Part shown: positions 17,615 through 26,566 of the stretch, piece after piece
Layout of the letters: each line of letters opens with the position of its first letter
How positions within the stretch are numbered: position 1 is the stretch's first letter
Source of the DNA: Acrocarpospora pleiomorpha
GTDB lineage: Bacteria > Actinomycetota > Actinomycetes > Streptosporangiales > Streptosporangiaceae
Reading direction: 5' to 3'
DNA: 64,000 nucleotides
Assembly (NCBI RefSeq): GCF_009687885.1
Contig: NZ_BLAF01000015.1
Location: forward strand, 1-64,000
Made by a program: the position numbers and the translations under genes
Notes under the pieces: model-generated
Seen by the model: only the letters and a program-made list of their open reading frames with translations
The model's database searches: none
What the model was told of the DNA's origin: nothing

Positions 17615-18946
17615 GTGTTCGACTCTGTACTGATCGCCAATCGTGGTGAGATCGCGCGCCGGATCATCAGGACCGTGCGCGGCATGGGCCTGCGGTCGGT
17701 CGCCGTGTACTCGGAGGCCGACGCCGATCTGCCGTTCGTGCGCGAAGCCGACCAGGCCATCCCGATCGGCCCGGCCAACCCCGCGCAGAGCTACCTGGAC
17801 CAGGACAAGGTCCTGGAGGCCGCGCGGGAGACGGGTGTGGGGGCGATCCACCCCGGTTACGGCTTCTTCTCGGAGAACGCCGACTTCGCGCAGTCCGTGA
17901 TGGACGACGGGATCGTCTGGATCGGCCCGTCGCCGGACGCGATCCGCCGGATGGGCGACAAGATCAACGCGCGGAACCTGATGGAGGCGGCCGGAGTCCC
18001 GGTGGCCGCGGGCACCCGCGAGCCGGTGACCGAACCCGGCGCGGCCGCGGTCGCCGCAGAGCGGATCGGCTACCCGGTCATGGTGAAGACCGCCGGTGGT
18101 GGCGGGGGCATCGGCATGGGCGTCGCCCACGACGAGGAGTCCCTGGCCAAGGCCTTCGAGCAGGCCTCCCGCGCGGCGGCCAGGTTCGGCGGCACGCCCG
18201 CCATCCTGCTGGAGCGCTACATCGAGCGGGCCCGCCACGTCGAGGTGCAGATCCTCGGCCTGGCCGACGGCACCGTGGTGGCCCTGGGCGAGCGCGACTG
18301 CTCGGTGCAGCGGCGGCACCAGAAGGTCGTCGAGGAGTCCCCGTCGCCCGGGATCACCCCCGAGTTGCGGGCGCGCATGCTCGCGGCAGCCGTACGGGCC
18401 GGGGAAGCGGTCGGCTATCGCGGCGCGGGCACGGTGGAGTGCCTGGTCGACGCCGACGCGCAGGACTTCGTGTTCCTGGAGATGAACACCAGGCTCCAGG
18501 TGGAGCACCCGGTCACCGAGCTGGTCACCGGGGTGGATCTGGTCGAGGCCCAGCTGCGGATCGCCGCGGGCGAGGACCTGGTCCTGGACGCCACGCCGAC
18601 CGGCCACGCCATCGAGTTCCGGGTGTATGCGGAGGATCCCAAACGTTTCTTCCCCGGTCCTGGCAAGATCGCCCTGTGGAAGGAACCCACCGGCGAAGGC
18701 GTCCGGGTCGACTCGGGCTATGCCGAGGGCAACACGGTGACGCCCTTCTACGACCCGCTGATGGCGAAACTCTGCGTGCACGGCGCCACCCGCGCCGAGG
18801 CCCTCGACCGGGCCCGCGCGGCGGTCGCCAGCTTCGCGCTCGAAGGACCCAAGAACAACCTGCCGTTCTGCGCGGAACTGCTGGAACACCCCGAGTTCGT
18901 CAGCGGCGACTACGACACCGGCCTGGTGTCCCGCATGAGATCGTGA
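17615..18946 (+). CDS. Biotin carboxylase subunit (acyl-CoA/acetyl-CoA carboxylase)
   Basis: A 443-aa biotin carboxylase: ATP-dependent carboxylation of biotin on a carrier protein. It starts FDSVLIANRGEIARRII, has the Gly-rich ATP loop (KTAGGGGGIGMG), EMNTRLQVEHPVTE at the active site and the C-terminal FYDPLMAKL. No biotinyl domain is fused; the carrier is the next gene, as in bacterial-type AccC/AccB. The GTG at 17615 gives the expected N terminus. Confidence 0.93.
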   Translation: MFDSVLIANRGEIARRIIRTVRGMGLRSVAVYSEADADLPFVREADQAIPIGPANPAQSYLDQDKVLEAARETGVGAIHPGYGFFSENADFAQSVMDDGIVWIGPSPDAIRRMGDKINARNLMEAAGVPVAAGTREPVTEPGAAAVAAERIGYPVMVKTAGGGGGIGMGVAHDEESLAKAFEQASRAAARFGGTPAILLERYIERARHVEVQILGLADGTVVALGERDCSVQRRHQKVVEESPSPGITPELRARMLAAAVRAGEAVGYRGAGTVECLVDADAQDFVFLEMNTRLQVEHPVTELVTGVDLVEAQLRIAAGEDLVLDATPTGHAIEFRVYAEDPKRFFPGPGKIALWKEPTGEGVRVDSGYAEGNTVTPFYDPLMAKLCVHGATRAEALDRARAAVASFALEGPKNNLPFCAELLEHPEFVSGDYDTGLVSRMRS

Positions 18947-18973
18947 TCCGGAAAGATTGAAGGGGAGACAACC

Positions 18974-19186
18974 ATGGCTGAAGTGCGCGCGGAGATGGTG
19001 GCGAACGTCTGGAAGGTCGTCGTCGCCGCGGGAGACGCCGTCGAGGACGGCGACACCCTGGTCATCCTGGAGTCCATGAAGATGGAGATCCCGGTGCTGG
19101 CCGAGGACGCCGGTGTGGTGGCCCAGCTGAAGGTGGCCGAGGGCGACGTGATCCAGGAGGGCGACCTGATCGCCGTCATCGAGTAA
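18974..19186 (+). CDS. Biotin carboxyl carrier protein
   Basis: A 70-aa minimal biotinyl domain. The biotinylation motif is ESMKME with Lys36 as acceptor. A good ribosome site (AGGGGAG) precedes the ATG. It lies 27 bases after the biotin carboxylase and surely works with it. The carboxyltransferase subunit is not in this window. Short stand-alone carriers of this size are common in actinomycetes. Confidence 0.93.
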   Translation: MAEVRAEMVANVWKVVVAAGDAVEDGDTLVILESMKMEIPVLAEDAGVVAQLKVAEGDVIQEGDLIAVIE

Positions 19187-19559
19187 TTCTGGCCAGGAAA
19201 CGTTCCCGGTCGACGAGCATCCGTTCGATGGTCGCGGTGAACACCAGAGTGCCCCGCCGGTCGACCGCGGTGACCGAGAAGACGAGCCGTCTCCCCTCCA
19301 CTTCGGTCAGCTCGGCGGCGATCTCGACGTGCGCGCCGACGCCGGTGGCGGCCAGGTGGCTGAGCTCGACGCGGGTGCCGACCGACGTCTGCCCAGGCTC
19401 CAGCTCCTTGGCGATCGCCGCCGTGGTGACGCCTTCGGCGAAGGCGAGCAGCCGGGGGGTGGCCAGCACGGGCACGTCCCCGCTGCCGGCGGCGATGGCG
19501 GTGTCCTCGCGCTCAACCATGATCGTCCGGGAGGCGCGCAGGCCGGGTGCCAGAGTCAT
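19176..19559 (-). CDS. Thioesterase-like hotdog-fold protein
   Basis: A 127-aa protein resembling FlK-type fluoroacetyl-CoA thioesterases and small hotdog thioesterases: LAPGLRASRTIMVERED, then PVLATPRLLAFAEGVTTAAI, TSVGTRVELSHLAATGVGAHV and AVDRRGTLVFTATIERMLVDRERF. The substrate is not known. The ATG at 19559 lacks a ribosome site and only 24 bases separate it from the divergent GTG at 19584, so one or both transcripts may be leaderless. It overlaps the carrier-protein gene by 11 bases. Confidence 0.75.
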   Translation of the reverse strand: MTLAPGLRASRTIMVEREDTAIAAGSGDVPVLATPRLLAFAEGVTTAAIAKELEPGQTSVGTRVELSHLAATGVGAHVEIAAELTEVEGRRLVFSVTAVDRRGTLVFTATIERMLVDRERFLARITR

Positions 19560-19583
19560 GTGCGCGATTGTATTGGGAGGGCC

Positions 19584-19766
19584 GTGAACACTTATTGCGA
19601 TCATTGCGGCGCGCCGGTGAGTGAAGGCGATCATGGCGGATGTCGTGCCGCACGGGCGATGGAGCCGCCGCGTTACTGCGGCGAATGCCGTCGCAGGATG
19701 GTCGTCCAGGTGACGCCGACCGGGTGGACCGCGCGGTGCGCCGAGCACGGCACGATTAGCTCGTGA
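19584..19766 (+). CDS. bsaP: Probable biotin synthase auxiliary protein (BsaP-like)
   Basis: A 60-aa protein with a GTG start close behind GGGAGG. It has two cysteine pairs, YCDHCGAP and YCGECRRRM, plus C-x-x-H near the end (RCAEH), joined by RMVVQVTPTGWTARC. From memory these match the short actinobacterial proteins found with bioB (Rv1590-like) that help biotin synthase rebuild its iron-sulfur cluster. Supporting context: biotin-dependent carboxylase genes just upstream and bioB, bioD and bioF within 10 kb. A generic zinc-ribbon protein is the alternative. Confidence 0.7.
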   Translation: MNTYCDHCGAPVSEGDHGGCRAARAMEPPRYCGECRRRMVVQVTPTGWTARCAEHGTISS

Positions 19767-19903
19767 CCCTTTTCGCGGGGGTAAAACCCATTCGCCCGTA
19801 GCCCGCTACACTTCCGCTCAGGTTCTTGTGACCGTGACGTGACCCGCGTCTGCTTGGTTGGACAGCTCCGGGGTGGATGTGATTTAGGGGGTAAAGGGGC
19901 GCC

Positions 19904-21520
19904 ATGGTTGCCCGAGGGACGACGCTCGACGGGCGCTACCGCTTGGACGTCCGTATCGGCGCCGGTGGTATGGGCGAAGTGTGGCGGGGCGAGGACACGG
20001 TTCTGGCTCGCACCGTCGCTGTCAAGGTGCTGCTCCCAGGCCGCCTGGACGACCCCGGCTTCGCCGTGCGGTTCCAGGGCGAGGCCCGCGCGATGGCCAC
20101 CATCAACCACCCGGGCGTGGTCGACGTCTATGACTACGGCGTCACCGAGGTCCCCGGTGACGGCCCCACCGCCTACCTGGTGATGAAGTTCGTGGACGGC
20201 GAGCCGCTGGACAAATTGCTGTCCCGGCTCGGGCGGATCCGCCCGGAACCGGCCATGGAGCTCATCGCCCAGGCCGCCGCCGCGCTGCAGGCCGTGCACG
20301 ACCGCGGCATCGTGCACCGCGACGTCAAACCCGGCAATCTTCTCGTACGGCCTGACGGCACGCTGGTCCTCACCGACTTCGGCATCGCGCGCTCGGACGC
20401 GGCCAGCCGGTTGACGGACGCGGGGATGGTGCTGGGCACGGCCGCGTACTGCGCGCCGGAGCAGGCCGAGGGTGAACCGGTCACGTTCGCGGTGGACATC
20501 TACGCGCTGGGCGTGGTCGCGTACGAGTGTCTGCGCGGGCGGCGCCCGTTCGAGGGCGACACCCCGGTCACGATCGCGCTCAAGCACATCCGCGAGATGC
20601 CGCCGCCGCTGCCCGCCGACATCCCGCCCGCCATCCGGCACGTGGTGGAACGTGCCCTCGAAAAGGCCCCGGCCGACCGCTGGCCGACCGCCGCCGCGAT
20701 GAGCCAGGCCGCCGCGCAGTCGGTCCACGCCGGTCCGGTGTCGGCGGCTTTCCCCGAGCCGTTCCCGCAGACCGGCGGGTTCGCGGCCGAACCGGTCGGT
20801 CAGGGGTACGGCGGGCCGGTCAGCCAGGGCTTCAGCGGGCCGGTGACGGGGGCGACCACCTGGAACGAGGAGGTCCGGGTGGGCGAGGGTCCGCCCACCG
20901 GGATCACCGCCGTCACCCCGCAGCAGCCGAACCGAGCGTCCCGCCGGGCCGCCAGGAAGCTCGGCAAAGGGCCGGCCATCGCGGCCGCCGGGGTTGGCGT
21001 CGCGGTCTTCTCGGGGCTGGCGGTGCTCGGCATCAACCTGGCCAACGCCGGTTCGGGTACGGAGCCCACGACGGAACCGAACATCGGCATTGTGAGCGAC
21101 ACGCCGAGCCCGACGCCGTCCAACACGCGCAGGACGCCGCGCCCGCCGAGGACGCCCACGCCCACGGTGACGAAGGAACCGGTCACGCCGAGCGTGGAGC
21201 CCTCTACGGAGGAGCCGACGCCCACACCCACGCCCACGCCGACCAAACGTTCTCCGTCGCCGTCGCCGACTCCCGCCGGGCCGACCAAGACGGTGCCCAT
21301 CCTGTGGAAGCGGACCGAGGCGCAGGCCAGGACCATCCTGCTGGACGCCGGTTTCAAGCCCAAGTTCACCTTCAAGGGAGACTCGTCCCTGGGCTGCACG
21401 TCGGTGTTCAAGCAGGTTCCGCAGGCGAACACCAAGGCTCCCGTCGGTTCGACCGTCACCGTGTCGGTGGACTATGTCGCGTGCCCGTCGCCGACTCCCA
21501 GCCCGTCGCCGAGCCCTTAG
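19904..21520 (+). CDS. Transmembrane Ser/Thr protein kinase with one PASTA domain
   Basis: A 538-aa kinase. The cytoplasmic Hanks-type domain (about 11-270) has the Gly loop GAGGMG (19-24), Lys41, catalytic HRDVKPGN, DFG and APEQ. A Gly/Pro linker, a transmembrane helix (IAAAGVGVAVFSGLAVLGIN), an extracellular Thr/Pro repeat stretch (PTPTPTPTK-like) and a single PASTA repeat at the C terminus follow. PknB has four PASTA repeats, so this is a shorter relative that may still sense cell-wall fragments. The ribosome site AAAGGGG precedes the ATG. It overlaps the convergent TPP enzyme gene by four bases. Confidence 0.9.
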   Translation: MVARGTTLDGRYRLDVRIGAGGMGEVWRGEDTVLARTVAVKVLLPGRLDDPGFAVRFQGEARAMATINHPGVVDVYDYGVTEVPGDGPTAYLVMKFVDGEPLDKLLSRLGRIRPEPAMELIAQAAAALQAVHDRGIVHRDVKPGNLLVRPDGTLVLTDFGIARSDAASRLTDAGMVLGTAAYCAPEQAEGEPVTFAVDIYALGVVAYECLRGRRPFEGDTPVTIALKHIREMPPPLPADIPPAIRHVVERALEKAPADRWPTAAAMSQAAAQSVHAGPVSAAFPEPFPQTGGFAAEPVGQGYGGPVSQGFSGPVTGATTWNEEVRVGEGPPTGITAVTPQQPNRASRRAARKLGKGPAIAAAGVGVAVFSGLAVLGINLANAGSGTEPTTEPNIGIVSDTPSPTPSNTRRTPRPPRTPTPTVTKEPVTPSVEPSTEEPTPTPTPTPTKRSPSPSPTPAGPTKTVPILWKRTEAQARTILLDAGFKPKFTFKGDSSLGCTSVFKQVPQANTKAPVGSTVTVSVDYVACPSPTPSPSPSP

Positions 21521-23151
21521 ACGCCGGTCGTGGTGCGCGGGTAGGCGACCTCCGGGTCCGTGGCGATGTTGACCAGGTAGGGCACGCCCGAGTCGAAGGC
21601 CCGCTGGAGCGCCGGGCCGATCTCCGACGGCTTGGTGACCAGTTCGCCGCCGCCGCCGAGGGCGGTCACGACCTGGTCGTAGCGGGCCTGCGGTTGCAGG
21701 TCGGCGGCCACGTCGTAGCCGTACAGCATGCGCATGGGGTGTTTTTCCAGGCCCCACATGCCGTTGTTCCCGCAGATCATGACGACTGGGAGGTTGTGGC
21801 GGACCAGGGTGTCGACGTCCATCAGGGAGAAACCGGCCGCGCCGTCGCCGAGCAGCAGGACGACCTGGGAGGACGGGCGGGCGATCCGGGCCGCGATGGA
21901 GTAGCCCAGGCCGGTGCCCAGGCAGCCGTACGGGCCTGGGTCGAGCCAGTTGCCTGGTCTGCGGGGTTCGACGTACTTTCCGGCGTAGGAGACGAAGTCG
22001 CCGCCGTCGCCGATGACCACGGCGTCGTCGTCGAGCTGGCGGTTGAGCTCGCCGTACACGCGCATGGGGTGGATCGGGTCGGCGTCGGACTCCAGTAGAT
22101 CCGCGTCGGCGGCGATCGCGCTCGTGGCGGCTTCGCGGAGCTTCTCCGTCCAGTCCGGGCGCGGGGTGACGCCCGCGGTGGCGCAGGCCTGGGTGAGGGC
22201 CCAGAACAGCATCGACAGGTCACCGGCCGCCGAGCCGGACAGGCCGGTGTGGGTGGCCAGCTGGGAGGGCGCGTCGGCCAGGTGCACGACGCGGGCCAGC
22301 GGCGCGCCGTCCTTGCCGCCGAACCAGCCGTAGCCGAGCCGGAAGTCGAGCGGGGTCCCGGCCACGATGACCAGGTCGGCCTGGCCGAACGCGAGGCCGC
22401 GGGCGCGGGTGGCGAGCAGCTCGTGCCCGGCGGGCAGGATGCCCCGGCCCTGGCCGTTGGGGATCACCGGCAACCGGAACTCCTCGGCGAAGTCGCGGGC
22501 GGCCTCCTCGGCGCGGTCCATCCAGACGTCGGAGCCGAGCACCAGCACCGGGCGCTGCGCCTCGGCCAGCAGGCGCGCGATCTCGGCCAGCCGGTCCGGG
22601 TCGGGTTCGAGCGGGGACGGCGCCAGCGTCTCGGTCGCGCGTTCCTCGGCGGGGGAGAACAGGTGGTCCATGTAGAAGTCCAGGAACACCGGGCCGCGAT
22701 GCGGGGCCAGCGCGGTGCGGAACGCCATCTCCACGTCCTGGCCGATCGCGTCCGCGCCGGACCCGGTGAAGGCCAGCTTGGTGATCGACTCGAACAGGGG
22801 CGGATGGTCCATCTCCTGCAGCGCGCCGGAACCCCAGCGGGACGCCGGCGCCCTGCCCCCCAGGACCACCACCGGGGAGCCGTTGAAATGGGCGGTCGCG
22901 ACGCCCGACACCCCGTTGGTGATCCCTGGTCCCGCGGTGAGCACCGCGAGCCCGGGCTTGCGCGTCAGCCGCGCGGTCGCCTCGGCGGCGAAGACCGCGC
23001 TCTGCTCGTGGCGCACGTCCAGAATGCGCATATTCTCGTGCACGGCGCCGTCGTACAGGGGGAAGACGTGGCCACCCGACAGCGTGAACATCGTGTCGAC
23101 GCCGTAGGCCTGGGAGACGGCGACCGCGATGTCACCGGCATGCTTGTCCAT
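21517..23151 (-). CDS. Thiamine pyrophosphate-dependent enzyme, acetolactate synthase-like
   Basis: A 544-aa protein with the three-domain TPP enzyme layout. The N-terminal domain carries the catalytic Glu region (VRHEQSAVFAAEATARLT). The C-terminal TPP-binding domain has GDGGDFV and GDGAAGFSLMDVDTLVRHNLPVV. The acetolactate synthase, oxalyl-CoA decarboxylase and benzoylformate decarboxylase families share this layout and the substrate cannot be fixed here. No small regulatory subunit gene lies nearby, against a housekeeping IlvB role. Confidence 0.82.
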   Translation of the reverse strand: MDKHAGDIAVAVSQAYGVDTMFTLSGGHVFPLYDGAVHENMRILDVRHEQSAVFAAEATARLTRKPGLAVLTAGPGITNGVSGVATAHFNGSPVVVLGGRAPASRWGSGALQEMDHPPLFESITKLAFTGSGADAIGQDVEMAFRTALAPHRGPVFLDFYMDHLFSPAEERATETLAPSPLEPDPDRLAEIARLLAEAQRPVLVLGSDVWMDRAEEAARDFAEEFRLPVIPNGQGRGILPAGHELLATRARGLAFGQADLVIVAGTPLDFRLGYGWFGGKDGAPLARVVHLADAPSQLATHTGLSGSAAGDLSMLFWALTQACATAGVTPRPDWTEKLREAATSAIAADADLLESDADPIHPMRVYGELNRQLDDDAVVIGDGGDFVSYAGKYVEPRRPGNWLDPGPYGCLGTGLGYSIAARIARPSSQVVLLLGDGAAGFSLMDVDTLVRHNLPVVMICGNNGMWGLEKHPMRMLYGYDVAADLQPQARYDQVVTALGGGGELVTKPSEIGPALQRAFDSGVPYLVNIATDPEVAYPRTTTGV

Positions 23152-23219
23152 GCGCTGAAACCTACCAGTCGGTTAACTAGCGGGGCAGGAGATGTTCTTG
23201 CTTCCCGCCCCGCCCGTGT

Positions 23220-24236
23220 TCACAACGTCTGGGACAGCGCCTTGATCGGCATCTTCAGGTCCTGGAGCAGCCCCAGGTCCTGCTCGGCCGAACGGCCCAG
23301 CGTGGTGAGGTAGTTGCCCACGATGATGGCGTTGATGCCGCCGAGCATGCCGTCCCGGGTGCCCAGGTCGCCCAGGGTGAGTTCGCGTCCGCCCGCGTAG
23401 CGCAGGATCGTGCGGGGCAGGGCCAGCCGGAAGGTGGCGATCGTTTTGAGCGCTTCGGTGCCGTCTACCAGGGGGTAGTCGGCGAAAGGCGTACCGGGCC
23501 GGGGGTTGAGGAAGTTGAGGGGGACCTCGTCCGGCGCCAGCTCGCCCAGCTGGGCGGCGAACTCGGCGCGCTGCTCCACCGTCTCGCCCATGCCGATGAT
23601 GCCGCCGCAGCACAGCTCCATGCCCGCCTCACGCACCATCAGGCAGGTGTCCCAGCGCTCCTCCCAGGTGTGCGTGGTCACCACGTTGGCGAAATGCGAC
23701 TCGCAGGTCTCCAGGTTGTGGTTGTAGCGATGCACGCCCATCGCCGCGAGCTCGTCCACCTGCTCCTGCGTGAGCATGCCGAGCGAGCAGGCGACGTTGA
23801 TGTCCACCGCCGCTCTGATCGCTTTCACACCCTCCCGGACCTGCTCCATCAGCCGCTTGTCCGGCCCGCGCACGGCGGCCACGATGCAGAACTCGGTGGC
23901 GCCCGTCGCGGCCGTCTCCTTGGCCGCCTCGACCAGCGACGGGATGTCCAGCCAGACGGCGCGCACCGGTGAGGAGAACTGTCCCGACTGCGAGCAGAAG
24001 TGGCAGTCCTCCGGGCACCCTCCCGTCTTCAGCGAGATGATCCCCTCGACCTCCACCTCCGGCCCGCACCACTTCATCCGCACTTCGTGCGCGAGCGCGA
24101 GCAGCTCGGGCACCCGCTCGTCGGGCAGGGTCAGGCAGGCCAGCGCCTGGTCCCGCGAGAGCCCTCGCCCCTCCTCCAGAACCTGTCGCCGCGCGACATC
24201 GAGAATGTCGGCCTGAACGTCACTGCGAGTCTCCAT
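23220..24236 (-). CDS. bioB: Biotin synthase
   Basis: A 338-aa radical SAM enzyme that inserts sulfur into dethiobiotin. The [4Fe-4S]/SAM motif is C74-x3-C78-x2-C81 ([13 protein letters not shown]). The second-cluster and substrate residues appear in [25 protein letters not shown] and [15 protein letters not shown] at 24236; an in-frame GTG four codons upstream is possible. The N-terminal ~40 residues are the usual actinobacterial extension. Confidence 0.96.
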   Translation of the reverse strand: METRSDVQADILDVARRQVLEEGRGLSRDQALACLTLPDERVPELLALAHEVRMKWCGPEVEVEGIISLKTGGCPEDCHFCSQSGQFSSPVRAVWLDIPSLVEAAKETAATGATEFCIVAAVRGPDKRLMEQVREGVKAIRAAVDINVACSLGMLTQEQVDELAAMGVHRYNHNLETCESHFANVVTTHTWEERWDTCLMVREAGMELCCGGIIGMGETVEQRAEFAAQLGELAPDEVPLNFLNPRPGTPFADYPLVDGTEALKTIATFRLALPRTILRYAGGRELTLGDLGTRDGMLGGINAIIVGNYLTTLGRSAEQDLGLLQDLKMPIKALSQTL

Positions 24237-24321
24237 GGTCTCCGTCACAGGCCAAAGCCTACGGGTGACCGAATTCCTCCGGGCTTCAACCCACACCGGT
24301 TATTCATCACCGCTGCCGGCG

Positions 24322-24347
24322 CCCTTGACAAATTGGTTTGTCAAGGG
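24322..24347 (+). promoter_or_regulatory. 11-bp palindromic operator upstream of the HTH/SRPBCC/SDR operon
   Basis: CCCTTGACAAA (24322-24332), spacer TTGG, and the exact complement TTTGTCAAGGG (24337-24347). It contains a -35-like TTGACA and ends 15 bases before the first gene's ATG. A dimeric winged-helix regulator encoded by that gene is the obvious candidate ligand. Confidence 0.7.
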
Positions 24348-24361
24348 GCTTCCTGAGTGCC

Positions 24362-24946
24362 ATGCAGGACATCGAGGTGATCGCTGATCCCGCCACCGCC
24401 GTGGTGGCGCTGGACCCGGTGCGCGCGCGGTTGCTCGCCGAGCTGCGCGAGCCCGCCTCCGCGGCGACGCTCGCGGCGCGCGTGGGGCTCGCCCGGCAGA
24501 AGGTGAACTACCACCTGCGCCAGCTCGAGGCGCACGGCCTGGTGGAGGTGGCCGAGACCCGCGTCTGGGGCGGGCTCACCGAGCGGTTGCTGGTGGCCAC
24601 GGCCGCGGGCTACGTGGTGGCGCCGGAGCCGCTCGGCGCGGAGCGCGACCAGGTGCGCGGCGGCAACCAGCTCTCGGCCGCCTACCTGATCGCGCTCGCC
24701 GCCAGGGTGGTCCGCGAGGTCGGGGCGCTCGCCCGGCGGGCCGCCCGCGCGAGCAGGCCGTTGCCCGTCTTCGCGCTGGACACCGAGATCCGTTTCGCCG
24801 CCCCGGGCGACCGCGCCGCCTTCGCCGACGAGCTCGCCGCCGCGGTGTCCCGCCTCGCGGCGAAGTACCACGACGAGGGCGCGCCCGACGGCCGGTGGCA
24901 GCGGGTCATGGTCGCCGTCCACCCCCGCCCGGGGGACGCCGCGTGA
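24362..24946 (+). CDS. ArsR-type winged-helix transcriptional regulator
   Basis: A 194-aa protein. Residues about 10-85 form an ArsR/HTH_20-type winged helix (LDPVRARLLAELREPASAAT, LARQKVNYHLRQLEAHGLVEV). The C-terminal domain is helical and may bind a ligand. No cysteine metal site is visible. It is the first gene of a three-gene operon, with SRPBCC and SDR genes following, and sits behind a perfect 11-bp palindrome that it probably binds. The start at ATG 24362 is chosen over an in-frame TTG inside the palindrome. Confidence 0.83.
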   Translation: MQDIEVIADPATAVVALDPVRARLLAELREPASAATLAARVGLARQKVNYHLRQLEAHGLVEVAETRVWGGLTERLLVATAAGYVVAPEPLGAERDQVRGGNQLSAAYLIALAARVVREVGALARRAARASRPLPVFALDTEIRFAAPGDRAAFADELAAAVSRLAAKYHDEGAPDGRWQRVMVAVHPRPGDAA

Positions 24947-25743
24947 CCGACGATCGCGACGCGCACGTGACCCGCGCCGAGGTGGAGATCGCGGCCGGTC
25001 CCGAGGAGGTCTGGGCGGCGATCACGACCGCGTCCGGCAGCGCGGCCTGGTCCTTTCCCGCCGACGTCGAACCGCGCGAGGGTGGCGCCGTGCGGCTGCA
25101 CAGGGGACCGTTCGGTCCGGACGCCGCCGCCACGGTGACCGCCTGGGAGCCGCCGTACCGGTTCGCCTACCTGGAGCGGGCAGTCGCCCCGGATCCCACG
25201 ATCGCGACCGAGTTCCTCGTGGAGGCGCGTGCGCACGGCAGCTGTGTGGTGCGCGTGATCAGCAGCCTTTACGCCGACGGCGAGGGCTGGGACGACATCG
25301 CCGAGGAGGCCGGCACCGGGTGGCGGATGTCGCTGCTCCTTCTGCGCTCCTACCTCACCCACTTCTCCGGCCGGCCCGCGGCCCGGCTCGACCTCACGGT
25401 GCCCGTCAGCGCACCACCGGCGGCACGCGCCGAGGTCGGCGCGCTCGTCGCGAGGGCACTGGGGGTGGGCGGCCTCGCCGCGGGCGCGCCGTTCCGCACG
25501 CCGGAGAACGCGCCGCACACCAGCGGGACTCTCGAGCACCTCGGGCCCTTCTTCGTGCTGCTGCGTGCGGCACAGCCGTGCCCCGCGCTGCTGGCGATCT
25601 CCAGCTTTCCCATGGACGCCGTCACGCTCTCGGTCAACGTGGCCGGGCGCCTGTACGGCCCGGGCGCCGACGCGGTCGCCGCGCGGGAACTCCCGCACTG
25701 GCACGAGTGGCTGACGCGCCTCGTGGCCGGAATCGAACACTGA
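24943..25743 (+). CDS. SRPBCC/AHSA1-domain protein
   Basis: A 266-aa protein. The first ~150 residues form a START/SRPBCC ligand-binding fold of the AHSA1 type (VEIAAGPEEVWAAITTASGS, WRMSLLLLRSYLTHF). The rest is less conserved. Such proteins are often co-transcribed with ArsR-type regulators. The GTG start overlaps the regulator stop (GTGA). Confidence 0.78.
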   Translation: MTDDRDAHVTRAEVEIAAGPEEVWAAITTASGSAAWSFPADVEPREGGAVRLHRGPFGPDAAATVTAWEPPYRFAYLERAVAPDPTIATEFLVEARAHGSCVVRVISSLYADGEGWDDIAEEAGTGWRMSLLLLRSYLTHFSGRPAARLDLTVPVSAPPAARAEVGALVARALGVGGLAAGAPFRTPENAPHTSGTLEHLGPFFVLLRAAQPCPALLAISSFPMDAVTLSVNVAGRLYGPGADAVAARELPHWHEWLTRLVAGIEH

Positions 25744-25763
25744 TCGAGAGAAAGGAATACATC

Positions 25764-26525
25764 ATGTTGCTGGACGGCAGGAACGCCATCGTCTACGGGG
25801 CCGCGGGACAGGTCGGCACCGCGCTCGCCACCGCCTTCGCCCGGGAGGGGGCGAGGGTCCACCTCGTGGGCCGCACGGGCAAGACGCTCGGCGAGGTCGC
25901 CGACCGCGTCCGCGCCGACGGCGGCCTCGCCGAGACGGCCGTCCTCGACGCGCTCGACGAGGCGGCGGTGGACGAGCACGCCGACGCGGTCGCGGCGAGT
26001 TGGGGCAGCGTCGACATCTCCGTCAACGTCATCGGCATCGAGGACGCCCAGGGCACGCCGCTGGCCGAGATGTCGCTGGAGGACTTCGAACGGCCGATCC
26101 GCATCGCGACGCGGTCGACGTTCCTCACCACCCGTGCCGCGGCGCGGCACATGATCCGGCAGCGGTCGGGCGTCATCCTGACCTTCGGCGGCGACGGCGG
26201 CGGCGAGCCGATCCGCGACTACGCGATCGGCGGACTTCAGGTGGCGCTCAACGCGGTCGACTTCCTCCGCCGCCAGCTGGCGGCGGAGCTCGGCGCCTAC
26301 GGGGTCCGGGTGCTGGCGCTGCACACCGGCGGCATCACCGAGGGCCTGCCCGAGGACTTCGCCGCCCGCGAGGCCATCACCGACATGATCGTCGGCAAGA
26401 CGATGCTCAAGCGGGCGGCGACGTTCGCGGACGTCGGCAACGTGGCCGTCTTCGCGGCGTCCGACCTCGCCCGTTCGATGACCGCCACGTCGCTCAACAT
26501 CACCGCCGGCGCCGTCACCAACTGA
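25764..26525 (+). CDS. Short-chain dehydrogenase/reductase, atypical active site
   Basis: A 253-aa Rossmann protein with NAIVYGAAGQVGTALA at the N terminus and SDR-like NVIG, then YAIGGLQVALNAVDFLRRQL where YxxxK is expected. The catalytic Lys is Gly, and the Ser position lies in a Gly-rich FGGDGGG. It may lack normal dehydrogenase activity or use a different residue. A ribosome site AAAGGA precedes the ATG 20 bases after the SRPBCC gene, so it is in the same operon. Confidence 0.82.
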   Translation: MLLDGRNAIVYGAAGQVGTALATAFAREGARVHLVGRTGKTLGEVADRVRADGGLAETAVLDALDEAAVDEHADAVAASWGSVDISVNVIGIEDAQGTPLAEMSLEDFERPIRIATRSTFLTTRAAARHMIRQRSGVILTFGGDGGGEPIRDYAIGGLQVALNAVDFLRRQLAAELGAYGVRVLALHTGGITEGLPEDFAAREAITDMIVGKTMLKRAATFADVGNVAVFAASDLARSMTATSLNITAGAVTN

Positions 26526-26566
26526 ACCGGCATGGCTCCGGCCCGGGACGGGACGTCCAGGTCGGC

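Noticed and set aside
19673..21757. 694-codon antisense frame over the kinase gene
   Set aside because: Arg/Gly-rich shadow of a GC-rich gene; the kinase on the plus strand has all expected motifs.
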